DNA of 64,000 nucleotides from CAVXXB01 sp963765585 (GTDB lineage Bacteria > Calditrichota > Calditrichia > JAJRVZ01). Every line of letters starts with the position of its first letter. Positions within the stretch are counted from its first letter, which is position 1. The DNA lies in assembly GCA_963765585.1 (NCBI GenBank), contig CAVXXB010000015.1, positions 248,001 to 312,000 on the forward strand, given 5' to 3'. A program made the position numbers and the translations under genes. Below are positions 28,137-37,097 of this stretch, piece after piece. The notes beneath the pieces were generated by a model. That model was given only the letters and a program-made list of their open reading frames with translations. It ran no database searches and was not told where the DNA came from.

Positions 28137-28597
28137 AGATTAAGCAACTGATACTAGAAATCGCTGGTATTTTATTTTTATCAGTAGTTTCGGGTTTAAT
28201 TTTTAACGCCCTTTCGGCCAATGGCATCTCATTGCTTTATCATACCCCTCAGATAAATAACCGGGATAATATTTCAGCAGAACAAGCATATAAACTTTAT
28301 AATGAAGGCCGCGCGCTGTTTATCGATGCCAGATATCGGGAGGAGTATGTCCAAAAAAGAATTGAAAAATCAATTAATCTACCCGCCTCGTATTCAATTG
28401 ACCAAATTTCCACACATTTAGATGACTATGACAAAGAACAGATTATAGTAGTGTACTGTTCCGCTCCTTCATGCACTTATAGTACCAGGGTTGCAGGAAT
28501 CTGCCGATTCCTGAAATATTCCAATGTATTTGTGTTTGGTGGAGGAATAGAGGATTGGGAAACGAACGGATATCCGTTATTAATACCGGACGAATAA
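28133..28597 (+). CDS. Membrane-anchored rhodanese-like protein
   Basis: 154 aa. An N-terminal transmembrane helix (~8-28) is followed by one rhodanese domain: ALFIDARYREEYVQKRI and the active-site loop VVYCSAPSC, with GGIEDWETNGYPL at the end. Rhodaneses carry sulfur as a Cys persulfide; membrane-anchored single-domain forms often serve sulfur or redox relay in the periplasm. Start is coupled to fahA by ATGA and 1 bp separates it from the MauE-like gene, so it probably works with that membrane protein. Confidence 0.85.
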   Translation: MKIKQLILEIAGILFLSVVSGLIFNALSANGISLLYHTPQINNRDNISAEQAYKLYNEGRALFIDARYREEYVQKRIEKSINLPASYSIDQISTHLDDYDKEQIIVVYCSAPSCTYSTRVAGICRFLKYSNVFVFGGGIEDWETNGYPLLIPDE

Positions 28598-28598
28598 T

Positions 28599-29066
28599 AT
28601 GGAATTAGAAAAAATACATCGGATCCGGAAATCGGGGTATCTCTCCCTGGTGCTGCGCATAATTGTAGGCATTATATTTTTGTATACTGGGATGATCAAA
28701 TTACAAAATCCGGGTGAGTTTGCAGTTTCAATTCAAAATTATCAGATCATTCCGGTTGCTTTGACAAATTTAATAGTTATTATATTACCCTGGATTGAAA
28801 TTTTCTCAGGATGTTTGCTAATTTTTGGAGTATACTCCCGGGCCAGTGCGATTATTTTAAGCATACTGACGGGAATATTCATTATAGCGATGTTTTCAGC
28901 ATATCTGCGGGGGCTGAATATCGAGTGTGGGTGTTATGGTCCGGGATCAACGATAGATATATATAAGATTTTACTGGATGTTCTGCTGCTTTTATTCAGT
29001 ATCCACCTTGTCATTTATCCATCCCGTATGATTTCACTGGACCGCTTACTCAAACGCCTGCCTTAA
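28599..29066 (+). CDS. MauE/DoxX-family redox-associated membrane protein
   Basis: 155 aa, four transmembrane helices. YTGMIKLQNP after helix 1 and the conserved cysteines in NIECGCYG are typical of the MauE/DoxX group, which delivers reducing equivalents for periplasmic disulfide or cofactor maturation. Third gene of the fahA operon. Its last 21 bp overlap the convergent 2-oxoglutarate dehydrogenase gene. Confidence 0.85.
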   Translation: MELEKIHRIRKSGYLSLVLRIIVGIIFLYTGMIKLQNPGEFAVSIQNYQIIPVALTNLIVIILPWIEIFSGCLLIFGVYSRASAIILSILTGIFIIAMFSAYLRGLNIECGCYGPGSTIDIYKILLDVLLLLFSIHLVIYPSRMISLDRLLKRLP

Positions 29067-32000
29067 TAGAAGTTCTTTTTCAGCTATATGCATTTGGAAT
29101 ACACCGGCCGCCGGGCTGGCACTGGGAAGTCTACCCACATAATCCAGTTTATATCCACGTGGTAATATTTTCTGAATTCTCTCTAAAGCGAAATTCCAGG
29201 CACCCATATTTCTGGGTTCTTCCTGTACCCATCGAATGTTTTTGATATTGGGATATTGCTTGAGAAGATCTTTCACCTGATCAAATGGAAACGGATATAG
29301 CTGTTCCAGACGTATTATCAAGGTGTCATTAATTTTATTTTTTTCTCTGTATTCACTCAAATCATAGTGAATTTTCCCCATGCAAAACAAGATTTTTTGC
29401 GGATTCTTAGGAGGATTTATATCATTCAGCAAAACCTGAAAATGTCCTTTTTCAAATTCTGCTTTTTTACTGCGGGCAACTTCCGCGCGCAATAAACTCT
29501 TTGGTGTCAGAATAATCAGAGGTTTTTTCTTTTGTCGCTTTGCCTGTTGACGAATCAGATGAAAATACTGGGCAGCCGTTGTTGGATTTGTTACCCTGAT
29601 ATTCTCTTCGGCACAGAGGGTTAAAAATCTCTCCAAGCGGGCGCTTGAGTGTTCCGGGCCCTGCCCTTCAAAACCATGGGGCAGCAATAGAACCAGATTA
29701 CTTTTTTGATCCCATTTATCTTCTGCAGAAGAAATGAATTGATCAATTATAATTTGTGCGCCATTGATAAAATCTCCAAATTGTGCCTCCCAAAATACCA
29801 GCGCCTCATCACGAATCACTGAATAACCGTACTCAAAACCGAGGGCAGCATATTCAGATAATAGACTATCAAAAACCATGAGCTGGGCCTGATCATCTCT
29901 GATATGATTTAGCGGTGTGAATTCCAGACCGGTTTTATGATCAATCAAAACGGAATGCCGGTGACTAAAAGTTCCCCGCCTTGAATCCTGGCCTGATAAT
30001 CGGACCGGAATGTTTTCAACCAGTAAAGATCCAATAGCCAAGGCCTCAGATAAGCCATAATCAATAGCATTACTCTCGGCAAGCTTTTTCCGAGATAGAA
30101 TCTGTTTTTGCAATTTGGGATGAACATTGAAATCATCCGGAAATGTAGTAAGCGCCGATATGATCTCATCCATTAGTACAGGCCCTATTCCGGTCTCCAT
30201 TGGTTTATCCGGCTTTACAAGCGTAATCTGTTCCGGAATTTCTACCTTTGGGGGCGCACTATCTTTTGTATCCTCAAACGCACTATCAAGCATATTACGA
30301 TACTCCTCCAAAGCCTGTTCCGCTTCTTTCAGGGTCAGATCGCCACGATTGACTAACTTTTCTGTATAAAGTTTTCGAATCGATCGCTTATCATCAATCA
30401 TAGCATACATTCTTGGCTGAGTATAACTGGGTTCATCACCTTCATTATGACCATGCCGGCGATAGCATATCATGTCGATGACCACATCTTTTTTAAATTT
30501 CCTTCGAAAATTCAAGGCCAGTTCGACCACATGAATACAGGCCTCGGGATCCTCCCCATTTACATGAAAGATGGGTGCCTGGATCATTCTTGCTACATCA
30601 GTGGCATAGACACTTGATCTTGCGGCAGTCGGTGATGTGGTAAAACCTATACCATTGTTTACCACAATATGAATTGTACCACCAGTCCGATATCCATGCA
30701 GTTGGCTGAGGTTTAATGTTTCGGCCACGACACCCTGCCCTGCAAATGCAGCATCCCCATGGACAAGTATGGCCATTACGCGATTATGTCCCACATCCCC
30801 CATTTGATCCTGACGTGCCCGCACCATTCCCTCCACAACCGGATTTACGGCCTCCAGATGACTGGGATTTGAGGCGACAGTTACCTTCATTTTCCGGCCA
30901 TTGGGATGTATATGTTCCCCTGACGCGCCTAAATGGTATTTCACATCTCCGGAACCATGTTGGGTAAGGGGATCAATATCGCCCTCAAATTCACGGAAAA
31001 TCTTTTTATAACTTTTATGAAGAATATTTGCCAGAACGTTAAGACGACCACGATGAGAAGTCCCAACTACCGTTTCCTGAAAATTATTCTCAATAGCGAT
31101 ATTAAGCAGATGATTTAACATTGGAATGAGTGTTTCCGCACCCTCCAGACTGAAACGTTTATGCCCGACATATTTGGTATGAAGAAAGTTTTCGAAGGCC
31201 TCGGCCGCATTGAGCATTACAAGAATTTCACGCATATTATCTGTGTTTAGCCACCTGTTGCGGTTTACCCCTTCCACATGATGCTGGATCCATGATTTTT
31301 GATCAGGTTCCTGAATGTGCATATACTCAATACCGATTGAACGGCAATAGGATCCACGCAGAATATCGATAATTTCACGTAAAGTAATCCTGCTTTTTCC
31401 TGCCAGGCCCATTGTGCTGAATTTTCGGTCCAAATCCCATAACGTCAGACCGATTTTTTCCGGATCTAATTCAGAGTGAGTTTTCACCTCTGTTTCCAGA
31501 GGGTTGGTATGCGCCAGTAAATGGCCCCGAACCCGATACATATTGATTAAATTTAAAACCCGCGCCTGTTTATCAAAGAGTGATACCTGGTCTGATGACT
31601 CTGAAAATGGATTTACATCCTGTTTAAGTTTGATTGGTTCATCTCGGATGCCAAGCTGAGCATAAATTTCTTCATAAAACTCATTTTCACCGGATAACAA
31701 ACGATGAATGTGCTGCAAGAATTCACCACTCTCCGCGCCCTGAATCACCCTGTGATCATAGGTACAGGTCATAGTCATCACCTTGCTGATACCCAAATTT
31801 GCCAGTAATTCGGGATCCGCACTCTGATATTCCGCAGGATAATCTATGGCCCCTGTGGCGATAATACTACTTTGTCCGCTCATTAGTCTGGGTACCGAAT
31901 GTACGGTTCCAATCATCCCTGGATTGGTAAGGGACACATTGGTGCCCATAAAATCATCCGGTTCAATTTTATTTTCTTTAATTTTACGTATCATTTCATT

Positions 32001-32603
32001 GTACGCAGAAAAGAACTCATTAAAATTCATCATATCGGACTGTTTTATATTTGGAACCATCAGAGATCTTGCTCCGTCTTTTCTGGTAACATCTACTGCA
32101 AGACCAAAATTTATATGTTCATTTTTAATTTTATGGGGTAATCCATCGAGTTCCATAAACGCATTGCCAAGCGATGGAACAATTTTGATGGCTTTAAGGA
32201 TAGCCCAGGCAATAATGTGGGTATAACTTAATTTTCCACCGACCGTATTGGCAAGATACCTGTTTATAATCCGGCGGTTTTCTTCAAGCAACTTCACCGG
32301 AATGATTCTTGTCGATGTGGCCGTAGGAACACGGAGACTGCCTTCCATATTTTCTACAATCCGCGCGGCAAAACCCCGCAATGGTTCCGTATCAACCCCA
32401 TCTTTTACAAGTTCTTTTTTTAGATCTTTCTTGTCAGTTTGTACAGATTCTCCTACATCCGGATTTTTGGTATTCATTGGTGAAGGTTTATAATCCGCAA
32501 AAAAATCGCGCCAGCTCTCTGCCACAGTGCTGGGATCAGTAACAAACTGGTGATACATCTCATCAATCAACCAAACATTAGGTCCAAACTTTTCCTCGAC
32601 CAT
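29046..32603 (-). CDS. kgd: Multifunctional 2-oxoglutarate dehydrogenase (fused E2 core and E1)
   Basis: 1185 aa. It opens with the E1 docking peptide (FGPNVWLIDEMYHQF), followed by an acyltransferase (E2) catalytic domain (~80-320) with the active-site DHRVIQGAESGEF, then a complete E1 thiamine-diphosphate domain (SHRGRLNVLANIL, HGDAAFAGQGVV, NNGIGFTT, YRRHGHNEGDEP, RLSGQDSRRGTFSHRH). There is no lipoyl domain, so lipoate must come from another protein, as in actinobacterial OdhA/Kgd. It converts 2-oxoglutarate to succinyl-CoA in the TCA cycle and can also release succinic semialdehyde. Convergent with the MauE-like gene (21-bp overlap). Confidence 0.95.
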   Translation of the reverse strand: MVEEKFGPNVWLIDEMYHQFVTDPSTVAESWRDFFADYKPSPMNTKNPDVGESVQTDKKDLKKELVKDGVDTEPLRGFAARIVENMEGSLRVPTATSTRIIPVKLLEENRRIINRYLANTVGGKLSYTHIIAWAILKAIKIVPSLGNAFMELDGLPHKIKNEHINFGLAVDVTRKDGARSLMVPNIKQSDMMNFNEFFSAYNEMIRKIKENKIEPDDFMGTNVSLTNPGMIGTVHSVPRLMSGQSSIIATGAIDYPAEYQSADPELLANLGISKVMTMTCTYDHRVIQGAESGEFLQHIHRLLSGENEFYEEIYAQLGIRDEPIKLKQDVNPFSESSDQVSLFDKQARVLNLINMYRVRGHLLAHTNPLETEVKTHSELDPEKIGLTLWDLDRKFSTMGLAGKSRITLREIIDILRGSYCRSIGIEYMHIQEPDQKSWIQHHVEGVNRNRWLNTDNMREILVMLNAAEAFENFLHTKYVGHKRFSLEGAETLIPMLNHLLNIAIENNFQETVVGTSHRGRLNVLANILHKSYKKIFREFEGDIDPLTQHGSGDVKYHLGASGEHIHPNGRKMKVTVASNPSHLEAVNPVVEGMVRARQDQMGDVGHNRVMAILVHGDAAFAGQGVVAETLNLSQLHGYRTGGTIHIVVNNGIGFTTSPTAARSSVYATDVARMIQAPIFHVNGEDPEACIHVVELALNFRRKFKKDVVIDMICYRRHGHNEGDEPSYTQPRMYAMIDDKRSIRKLYTEKLVNRGDLTLKEAEQALEEYRNMLDSAFEDTKDSAPPKVEIPEQITLVKPDKPMETGIGPVLMDEIISALTTFPDDFNVHPKLQKQILSRKKLAESNAIDYGLSEALAIGSLLVENIPVRLSGQDSRRGTFSHRHSVLIDHKTGLEFTPLNHIRDDQAQLMVFDSLLSEYAALGFEYGYSVIRDEALVFWEAQFGDFINGAQIIIDQFISSAEDKWDQKSNLVLLLPHGFEGQGPEHSSARLERFLTLCAEENIRVTNPTTAAQYFHLIRQQAKRQKKKPLIILTPKSLLRAEVARSKKAEFEKGHFQVLLNDINPPKNPQKILFCMGKIHYDLSEYREKNKINDTLIIRLEQLYPFPFDQVKDLLKQYPNIKNIRWVQEEPRNMGAWNFALERIQKILPRGYKLDYVGRLPSASPAAGVFQMHIAEKELLLRQAFE

Positions 32604-32951
32604 CGTTTTCCTATCTGTTTTGTAATCTGGAAAGTAAAAACTAACTATACTTGCTGCTTATTCCGTGATAAAACAGTATAAATTAATGCAATACTGTAAC
32701 CAATCCAACATTAAACATACCTAAAATGCATCATTTTACTTAGTAACCTGAGTATTATTACATGTAAGACATAATATGATGGGCATTGAATTAAAACTGG
32801 GATAATTGAGATCCATGATCCGAAGTCATTTCGGAGAAATCTTCCCGCATTATTCGGCGATCTCGAGAGGAAGAAATTTGAAGTCAATCTACAGGAAATA
32901 CTGCTTACTGAAAAAGTTTATAAATGAAAACCGGACAGGAGAACCCACCCA
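32604..32951. other. 348-bp divergent intergenic region with a degenerate repeat
   Basis: Spacer between divergent kgd and a beta-barrel gene. At ~32820-32880 a purine-rich stretch (GAAGTCATTTCGGAGAAATC and an imperfect inverse further on) looks like another intergenic repeat family. No confident promoter. Confidence 0.3.
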
Positions 32952-33854
32952 ATGACAATCAAAGTAATATTTGCAATTTTATTTTTACATGTAACATTAA
33001 GTGGATTATGGGCTGGGGCCTGGGTAAAACCCCGGGGTGGTTATTTTTTTAAACTGGCCGCAAATTATTTATCAACAAACCAGGAATTTAACTATAAAGG
33101 TGAAAAAATCAGCTATCTGGGAAACGATTTGATTTACTCCGATACGGAATTTAGAGATATAAATATTTATTTATACTATGAATACGGATTATCAGACAAT
33201 TTCACCATTTGGGGCGATCTTGCTTATAAATCCTACACTTCCAGCCGAACCATTTCCACCTTATATGCGACCACTAAAGAAATCGCTACTACCACAGGAT
33301 TTGCAGATATGCGAATTCTCGGCGTCTATGGCATCATGAACGAGCCGCTTGCAATTTCGATTGCTGCCGGTCCCAAAATTCCAATGGGATATTCAAAAGA
33401 ACCCGAAAACGATGGCCCCTCCCTCGGCACCGGATATGTTGATCTCGAAGGATATCTGACTTTGGGTACCAGTTTTTATCCTGTTTCAGCCTATGTGAGT
33501 ACATCGCTTGGCTACCGAATACGGGGTGGCAGGTATCATGATGAATTTTATTTCAATGCAGAAGTTGGATATACTGTAGGAGATTTCTTTTTCAAAGCGT
33601 TTTTGGAGCTGATCCGCAGTACCATTACCCCCCCCGATATTTATGGGCAAACAATTGTGAGTCCTTTACCCGGGGGAGGTGGCGCACTTCCCAATTCCAT
33701 CATCGGTGATCAGGATATTAGTAAAATACTGCCGTCGATTACCTACTTTTTCAATGAAGGAATCGGGATTCAGGCCGAACTAAATCATGTGTTTTCCGGC
33801 AAAAATACGCTGAGCGGAACCACATATTCTGTAGGACTTGTGTTTTTGCAATAG
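32952..33854 (+). CDS. Outer-membrane beta-barrel protein of unknown function
   Basis: 300 aa. Signal peptide (to ~LWAGA), then alternating amphipathic strands with aromatic girdles (YLYYEYGLSDNFTIWGDL, AAGPKIPMGY, YVDLEGYLTLGTSFYP), ending GLVFLQ. The layout is like the MetA-pathway/transporter-type barrels of unassigned function. GGAG at 32938-32941 fixes the start at 32952. No operon partner on either side. Confidence 0.65.
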   Translation: MTIKVIFAILFLHVTLSGLWAGAWVKPRGGYFFKLAANYLSTNQEFNYKGEKISYLGNDLIYSDTEFRDINIYLYYEYGLSDNFTIWGDLAYKSYTSSRTISTLYATTKEIATTTGFADMRILGVYGIMNEPLAISIAAGPKIPMGYSKEPENDGPSLGTGYVDLEGYLTLGTSFYPVSAYVSTSLGYRIRGGRYHDEFYFNAEVGYTVGDFFFKAFLELIRSTITPPDIYGQTIVSPLPGGGGALPNSIIGDQDISKILPSITYFFNEGIGIQAELNHVFSGKNTLSGTTYSVGLVFLQ

Positions 33855-34223
33855 GGTGTGGATTAGAGATAAGGGATGAAGAATTATAGACAATAGGCGA
33901 TAGGCAATTGGCAATCACTCTCCACTTCACAGCAGTTTTGAGGAAGGGAGGCTATTTAAGGGAAGAAGATTTGAAATCCAAAGCACGAATATCTAAATCC
34001 GAAATAATATTCAAATTCAAAATCCCAATTCCAAGTACGCTTGCCATATGTTTTGATAATTGAAAATTTAACATTTTGATTTGTTTAGCATTTAGGATTT
34101 GGTTTTTAGGGATTTTAAATCGTGCATCACACTCACTTCCTTCGGGATGGAGCGGGATTTAGGGGGTGGGTAATCTCGGCGATCTTTATTTAAAGAGTCA
34201 AATTAATTATTAGGAGAATTTTT
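33855..34223. repeat. Intergenic block of degenerate 7-bp repeats
   Basis: 33891-33918 is a four-unit array (CAATAGG, CGATAGG, CAATTGG, CAATCAC). From ~33965 to ~34040, 7-nt-spaced words such as GAAATCC, TAAATCC and ATTCAAA are followed at 34080-34120 by an imperfect inverse (GGATTTGGTTTTTAGGG). The last ~60 bp hold the AGGAG ribosome site of the next gene. No other gene seen. Confidence 0.5.
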
Positions 34224-34898
34224 ATGAGATTTAAAGACATAGGATTAGTATTAGCGATATTAATATCGACTGCTGTGATCTCATGTGAAGTATTTGAACC
34301 CGATCCACCCGGGGCAGAAGTAATTAGCGAGGATGGGAAAATATTTATCCGGGATCAAACCGGTAAATCATGGGATATCACCCATGCGGTGGAAAAATAT
34401 GGATTTGACCCGGCAGTTTTTCAACATGGCCTGGGACCAAATGCCATCAGGCCAATACAAAATCCTCAAATGCTTCGACCAGGTGATCCCGGGTACCCCG
34501 GCTCCGGATTTGAAGCGGTTATACTTGGCACCACTCTTTCCGGTGATTCCCGGGCATATCCCCTCAGTGTGCTCATTCGCCATGAGATCGCCAATGAAAA
34601 ATTTGCAGAGACCCATGTGTCAGTCGCGTACTGACCACTGGTTGAATTGACTGCCGTGTACAGTCGGGAAATTGACGGAAATATTTTAAATTTAAGTGCC
34701 AGTGGTTGGACATACCGCAGTACATTTGTGTTATATGATTATGAAACCGAAAGTATTTGGTACCATTTGTCCGGCACAGATGGGCTGACTTGTATCAGTG
34801 GTCAGTATGCAGATCGTAAATTAGCAGAGTTTGCTTCATCAAGGACGCGTTGGTCAGATTGGATAAAAACCAACCCCAATTCAGGATATTTGAAATAA
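34224..34898 (+). CDS. DUF3179 lipoprotein with in-frame UGA at the conserved Cys (selenoprotein candidate)
   Basis: Reading through TGA at 34632-34634 gives 224 aa, the whole DUF3179 domain in a single frame. Signal with lipobox VISC; then AVILGTTLSGDSRAYPLSVL and HEIANEKF; then VSVAY-(UGA)-PLVEL, DGNILNLSASGWTYRSTFVL, YETESIWYHLSG and WSDWIKTNPNSG. Family members have YCPL at the UGA position, so UGA replaces the conserved Cys and no base is inserted or lost. A stem-loop 19 nt downstream could be a SECIS. UGA is an ordinary stop elsewhere here (e.g. 9077, 44262, 45576). Alternatives are a nonsense mutation or a base-call error; no sel genes are in the window. Function of DUF3179 unknown. 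Confidence 0.7.
34647..34667 (+). promoter_or_regulatory. Candidate bacterial SECIS stem-loop
   Basis: GACTG (34649-34653) pairs with CAGTC (34661-34665) around loop CCGTGTA, extendable by two T-G pairs outward. The loop begins 19 nt after the UGA and contains GU. The first loop bases are C, not G, unless the top G-C pair opens, so the fit to the known bacterial pattern is partial. Confidence 0.4.
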
Positions 34899-34924
34899 TA
34901 ATGTTGTTATCTTGAGCCGTCAGA

Positions 34925-34973
34925 CAATAGCCAATAGGCAATAGGCAATTGGCTATAACCAATTACCAATGAT
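34925..34973. repeat. Degenerate 7-bp tandem repeat (CAATAGG)
   Basis: Seven units in register: CAATAGC, CAATAGG twice, CAATTGG, CTATAAC, CAATTAC, CAATGAT. It lies in the 174-bp gap before the sensor kinase gene. Confidence 0.8.
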
Positions 34974-35072
34974 GACTTATTGGATATATCCAAGAGATTC
35001 CTATAAGTATCGACTTTGAATTTATGTTTACCTGAATTAAATTAAAACAAAATATCAACAGGTAACAATTCG

Positions 35073-37097
35073 GTGCGACGATTTATTCAAGAACCCCACT
35101 TAATTATTATTATTTTTTTCGCCCTGGCAATACTTATGGTATCCAGTGCCTTGATTGAATTACATCAGAGCAAAAGTGAACTCTACAGTTTAATGGAAAA
35201 GCAGAGTCATTCGCTGTTGGAGTCATTGATAATAGCCTCACAGAATGCGCTGCATTTTAACCAAACAATAGAAAATAATTACAAAGAAAGATTATTAAAC
35301 AATGCCAATCTGATCAAGGTGCTTTATGAAAATAATCAGATATCAGATCGCTTATTATCCAGCCTGGCGCAGAAAAATAACATATACCGAATAAATGTAT
35401 TTTCAAAAGATGGAACAAAAATATTTTCAAGCCACTCCGTGACACATACCGGATTAGTTGAAAAGAATTCTCCAGTAATTACCTTGCAACCCATTTTCAA
35501 CGGTGAGGTTGATACACTCCTGATTGGCCTGAAACCGGCACGATTTGAAGATGGCAATCGTTTGGCCGTTGCCGTTTCTGCCAGGGATCGCTCTGCAATA
35601 GTCCTGAACATAGACGCCAAACAGATGCTGGATCAGAGAAGGGAAACCGGATTTGGCGCACTCATGCGTGATATCATCAGTAATCCGGGAATTATTTTCA
35701 TTGCACTACAAGACACATCCAGCATTCTTGCTGCCTCAGGAAACGTGAGCGAACTGGAATCAATAAACGAATCTGATTTTCTGACAAACATTTTATATGA
35801 TTCAAGTTTTCAAACAAGATCGCTTCAATTTGACAGTGTTGAAGTATTTGAAGCCGTTCATCCATTTATTATCAATAATAAACCAGTGGGGGTTATGCGA
35901 CTCGGGTTATCACTCGAACCGTTAGAAGATATTAATGATCGCATCTATAGAAGACTGGTGGTTATTACGATTGTTTTGGTCATGCTTGGCAGTCTCATTT
36001 TTACCTTTATATTCTTGCGTCAAAAATATCAATTACTCGAGAACCAATACAATGTGGTAGAAACTTATTCTGGTGACATCATTAAAAATGTAAGTGATGC
36101 CATATTAGTATATGATGAACAATCAGGGATAAAAATTTATAATAAGGAAGCTGATCGTCTTTTTGCACTCGCAGAAAAAACGGCCATCGGGAAAAAGATA
36201 CCAGAAATTTTTGCCCAGTCCACCTGTGGCTCCCTATTTCAAATGACACCCGGTATGCAGCAACTTGAATGCGAAATAGATGGTGATTTTAAATATCTGC
36301 TTTTATCAAAAAGTACGTTCACAGACCCGGATGGGCTTGTCAACACGATTCTTGTTATTCGTGACCTCACCCAACAGAAAAGACTTGAGAATCAGATCCA
36401 ACGGACAGAGCGTCTTTCTGCTATGGGTGAATTGGCCTCGGGTGTCGCCCATGAAATCAGAAATCCGCTCAATACGATTGGTACCATCGTTCAACAACTA
36501 GATAAGGATTTTGAAACTGTTGATAACCAGCAGGAATATCATGACCTGGCCAAAGTAGTATATCAGGAAGTTCGACGAATTGACCAGACGATAAATGATT
36601 TCTTAAGATTTTCCAAACCGGAACCATTAAATCCTGAAGAATTTACTCTAAAAGAGTTATTCGAAAATCTGGATCAGCAATACCGCTCCATGGTTAAGTC
36701 AAACAATATCAATCTGGAAATTCAGTTACACTGGCAAGGTTCGGTAGTATGGGACCGGAATCAAATCCGCCAGGTATTTATGAATTTATTACAAAACTCA
36801 ATCGATGCCATGGAAAAGGGAGGCATTATTTCAGTTACTGCTGATCGCGATGCTTCAAATGAGATTGGCATAATTTTTGAAGATACAGGACCAGGTATCA
36901 ATGATGAATTAAAATCTAAAATATTTAACCTGTATTTTACAACCAAAGCAAAAGGAACCGGAATTGGTTTAAGCATCGTCCAGAGGATCATTTCTGAGCA
37001 TGATGGTGTTATAAACTTGGTTACAGGTAAAAAAGGCACTACTTTCAAAATAAGTTTGCCACAAAGAATAACCATACGAGATAAAAATAATGGATGA
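35073..37097 (+). CDS. Membrane sensor histidine kinase of an NtrC-type two-component system
   Basis: 674 aa, GTG start. TM1 at ~10-32, a ~260-residue extracytoplasmic sensor, TM2 at ~295-315, a PAS domain (ILVYDEQSGIKIYNKEADRL), HisKA with GVAHEIRNPLNT (His ~459) and HATPase (LLQNSIDAME, EDTGPGIND, KGTGIGLSIVQ). It would sense an envelope signal and phosphorylate the regulator encoded next, whose start it overlaps by 8 bp. The sensor domain resembles the double-Cache/single-chain sensors of NtrB-like kinases, but its ligand is unknown. Confidence 0.93.
   Translation: MRRFIQEPHLIIIIFFALAILMVSSALIELHQSKSELYSLMEKQSHSLLESLIIASQNALHFNQTIENNYKERLLNNANLIKVLYENNQISDRLLSSLAQKNNIYRINVFSKDGTKIFSSHSVTHTGLVEKNSPVITLQPIFNGEVDTLLIGLKPARFEDGNRLAVAVSARDRSAIVLNIDAKQMLDQRRETGFGALMRDIISNPGIIFIALQDTSSILAASGNVSELESINESDFLTNILYDSSFQTRSLQFDSVEVFEAVHPFIINNKPVGVMRLGLSLEPLEDINDRIYRRLVVITIVLVMLGSLIFTFIFLRQKYQLLENQYNVVETYSGDIIKNVSDAILVYDEQSGIKIYNKEADRLFALAEKTAIGKKIPEIFAQSTCGSLFQMTPGMQQLECEIDGDFKYLLLSKSTFTDPDGLVNTILVIRDLTQQKRLENQIQRTERLSAMGELASGVAHEIRNPLNTIGTIVQQLDKDFETVDNQQEYHDLAKVVYQEVRRIDQTINDFLRFSKPEPLNPEEFTLKELFENLDQQYRSMVKSNNINLEIQLHWQGSVVWDRNQIRQVFMNLLQNSIDAMEKGGIISVTADRDASNEIGIIFEDTGPGINDELKSKIFNLYFTTKAKGTGIGLSIVQRIISEHDGVINLVTGKKGTTFKISLPQRITIRDKNNG

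Noticed and set aside
34632..34634. Genome-wide UGA reassignment explaining the DUF3179 stop
   Set aside because: Many intact genes here end at UGA (e.g. 9077, 28136, 41150, 44262, 45576, 59254), so UGA is a working stop.
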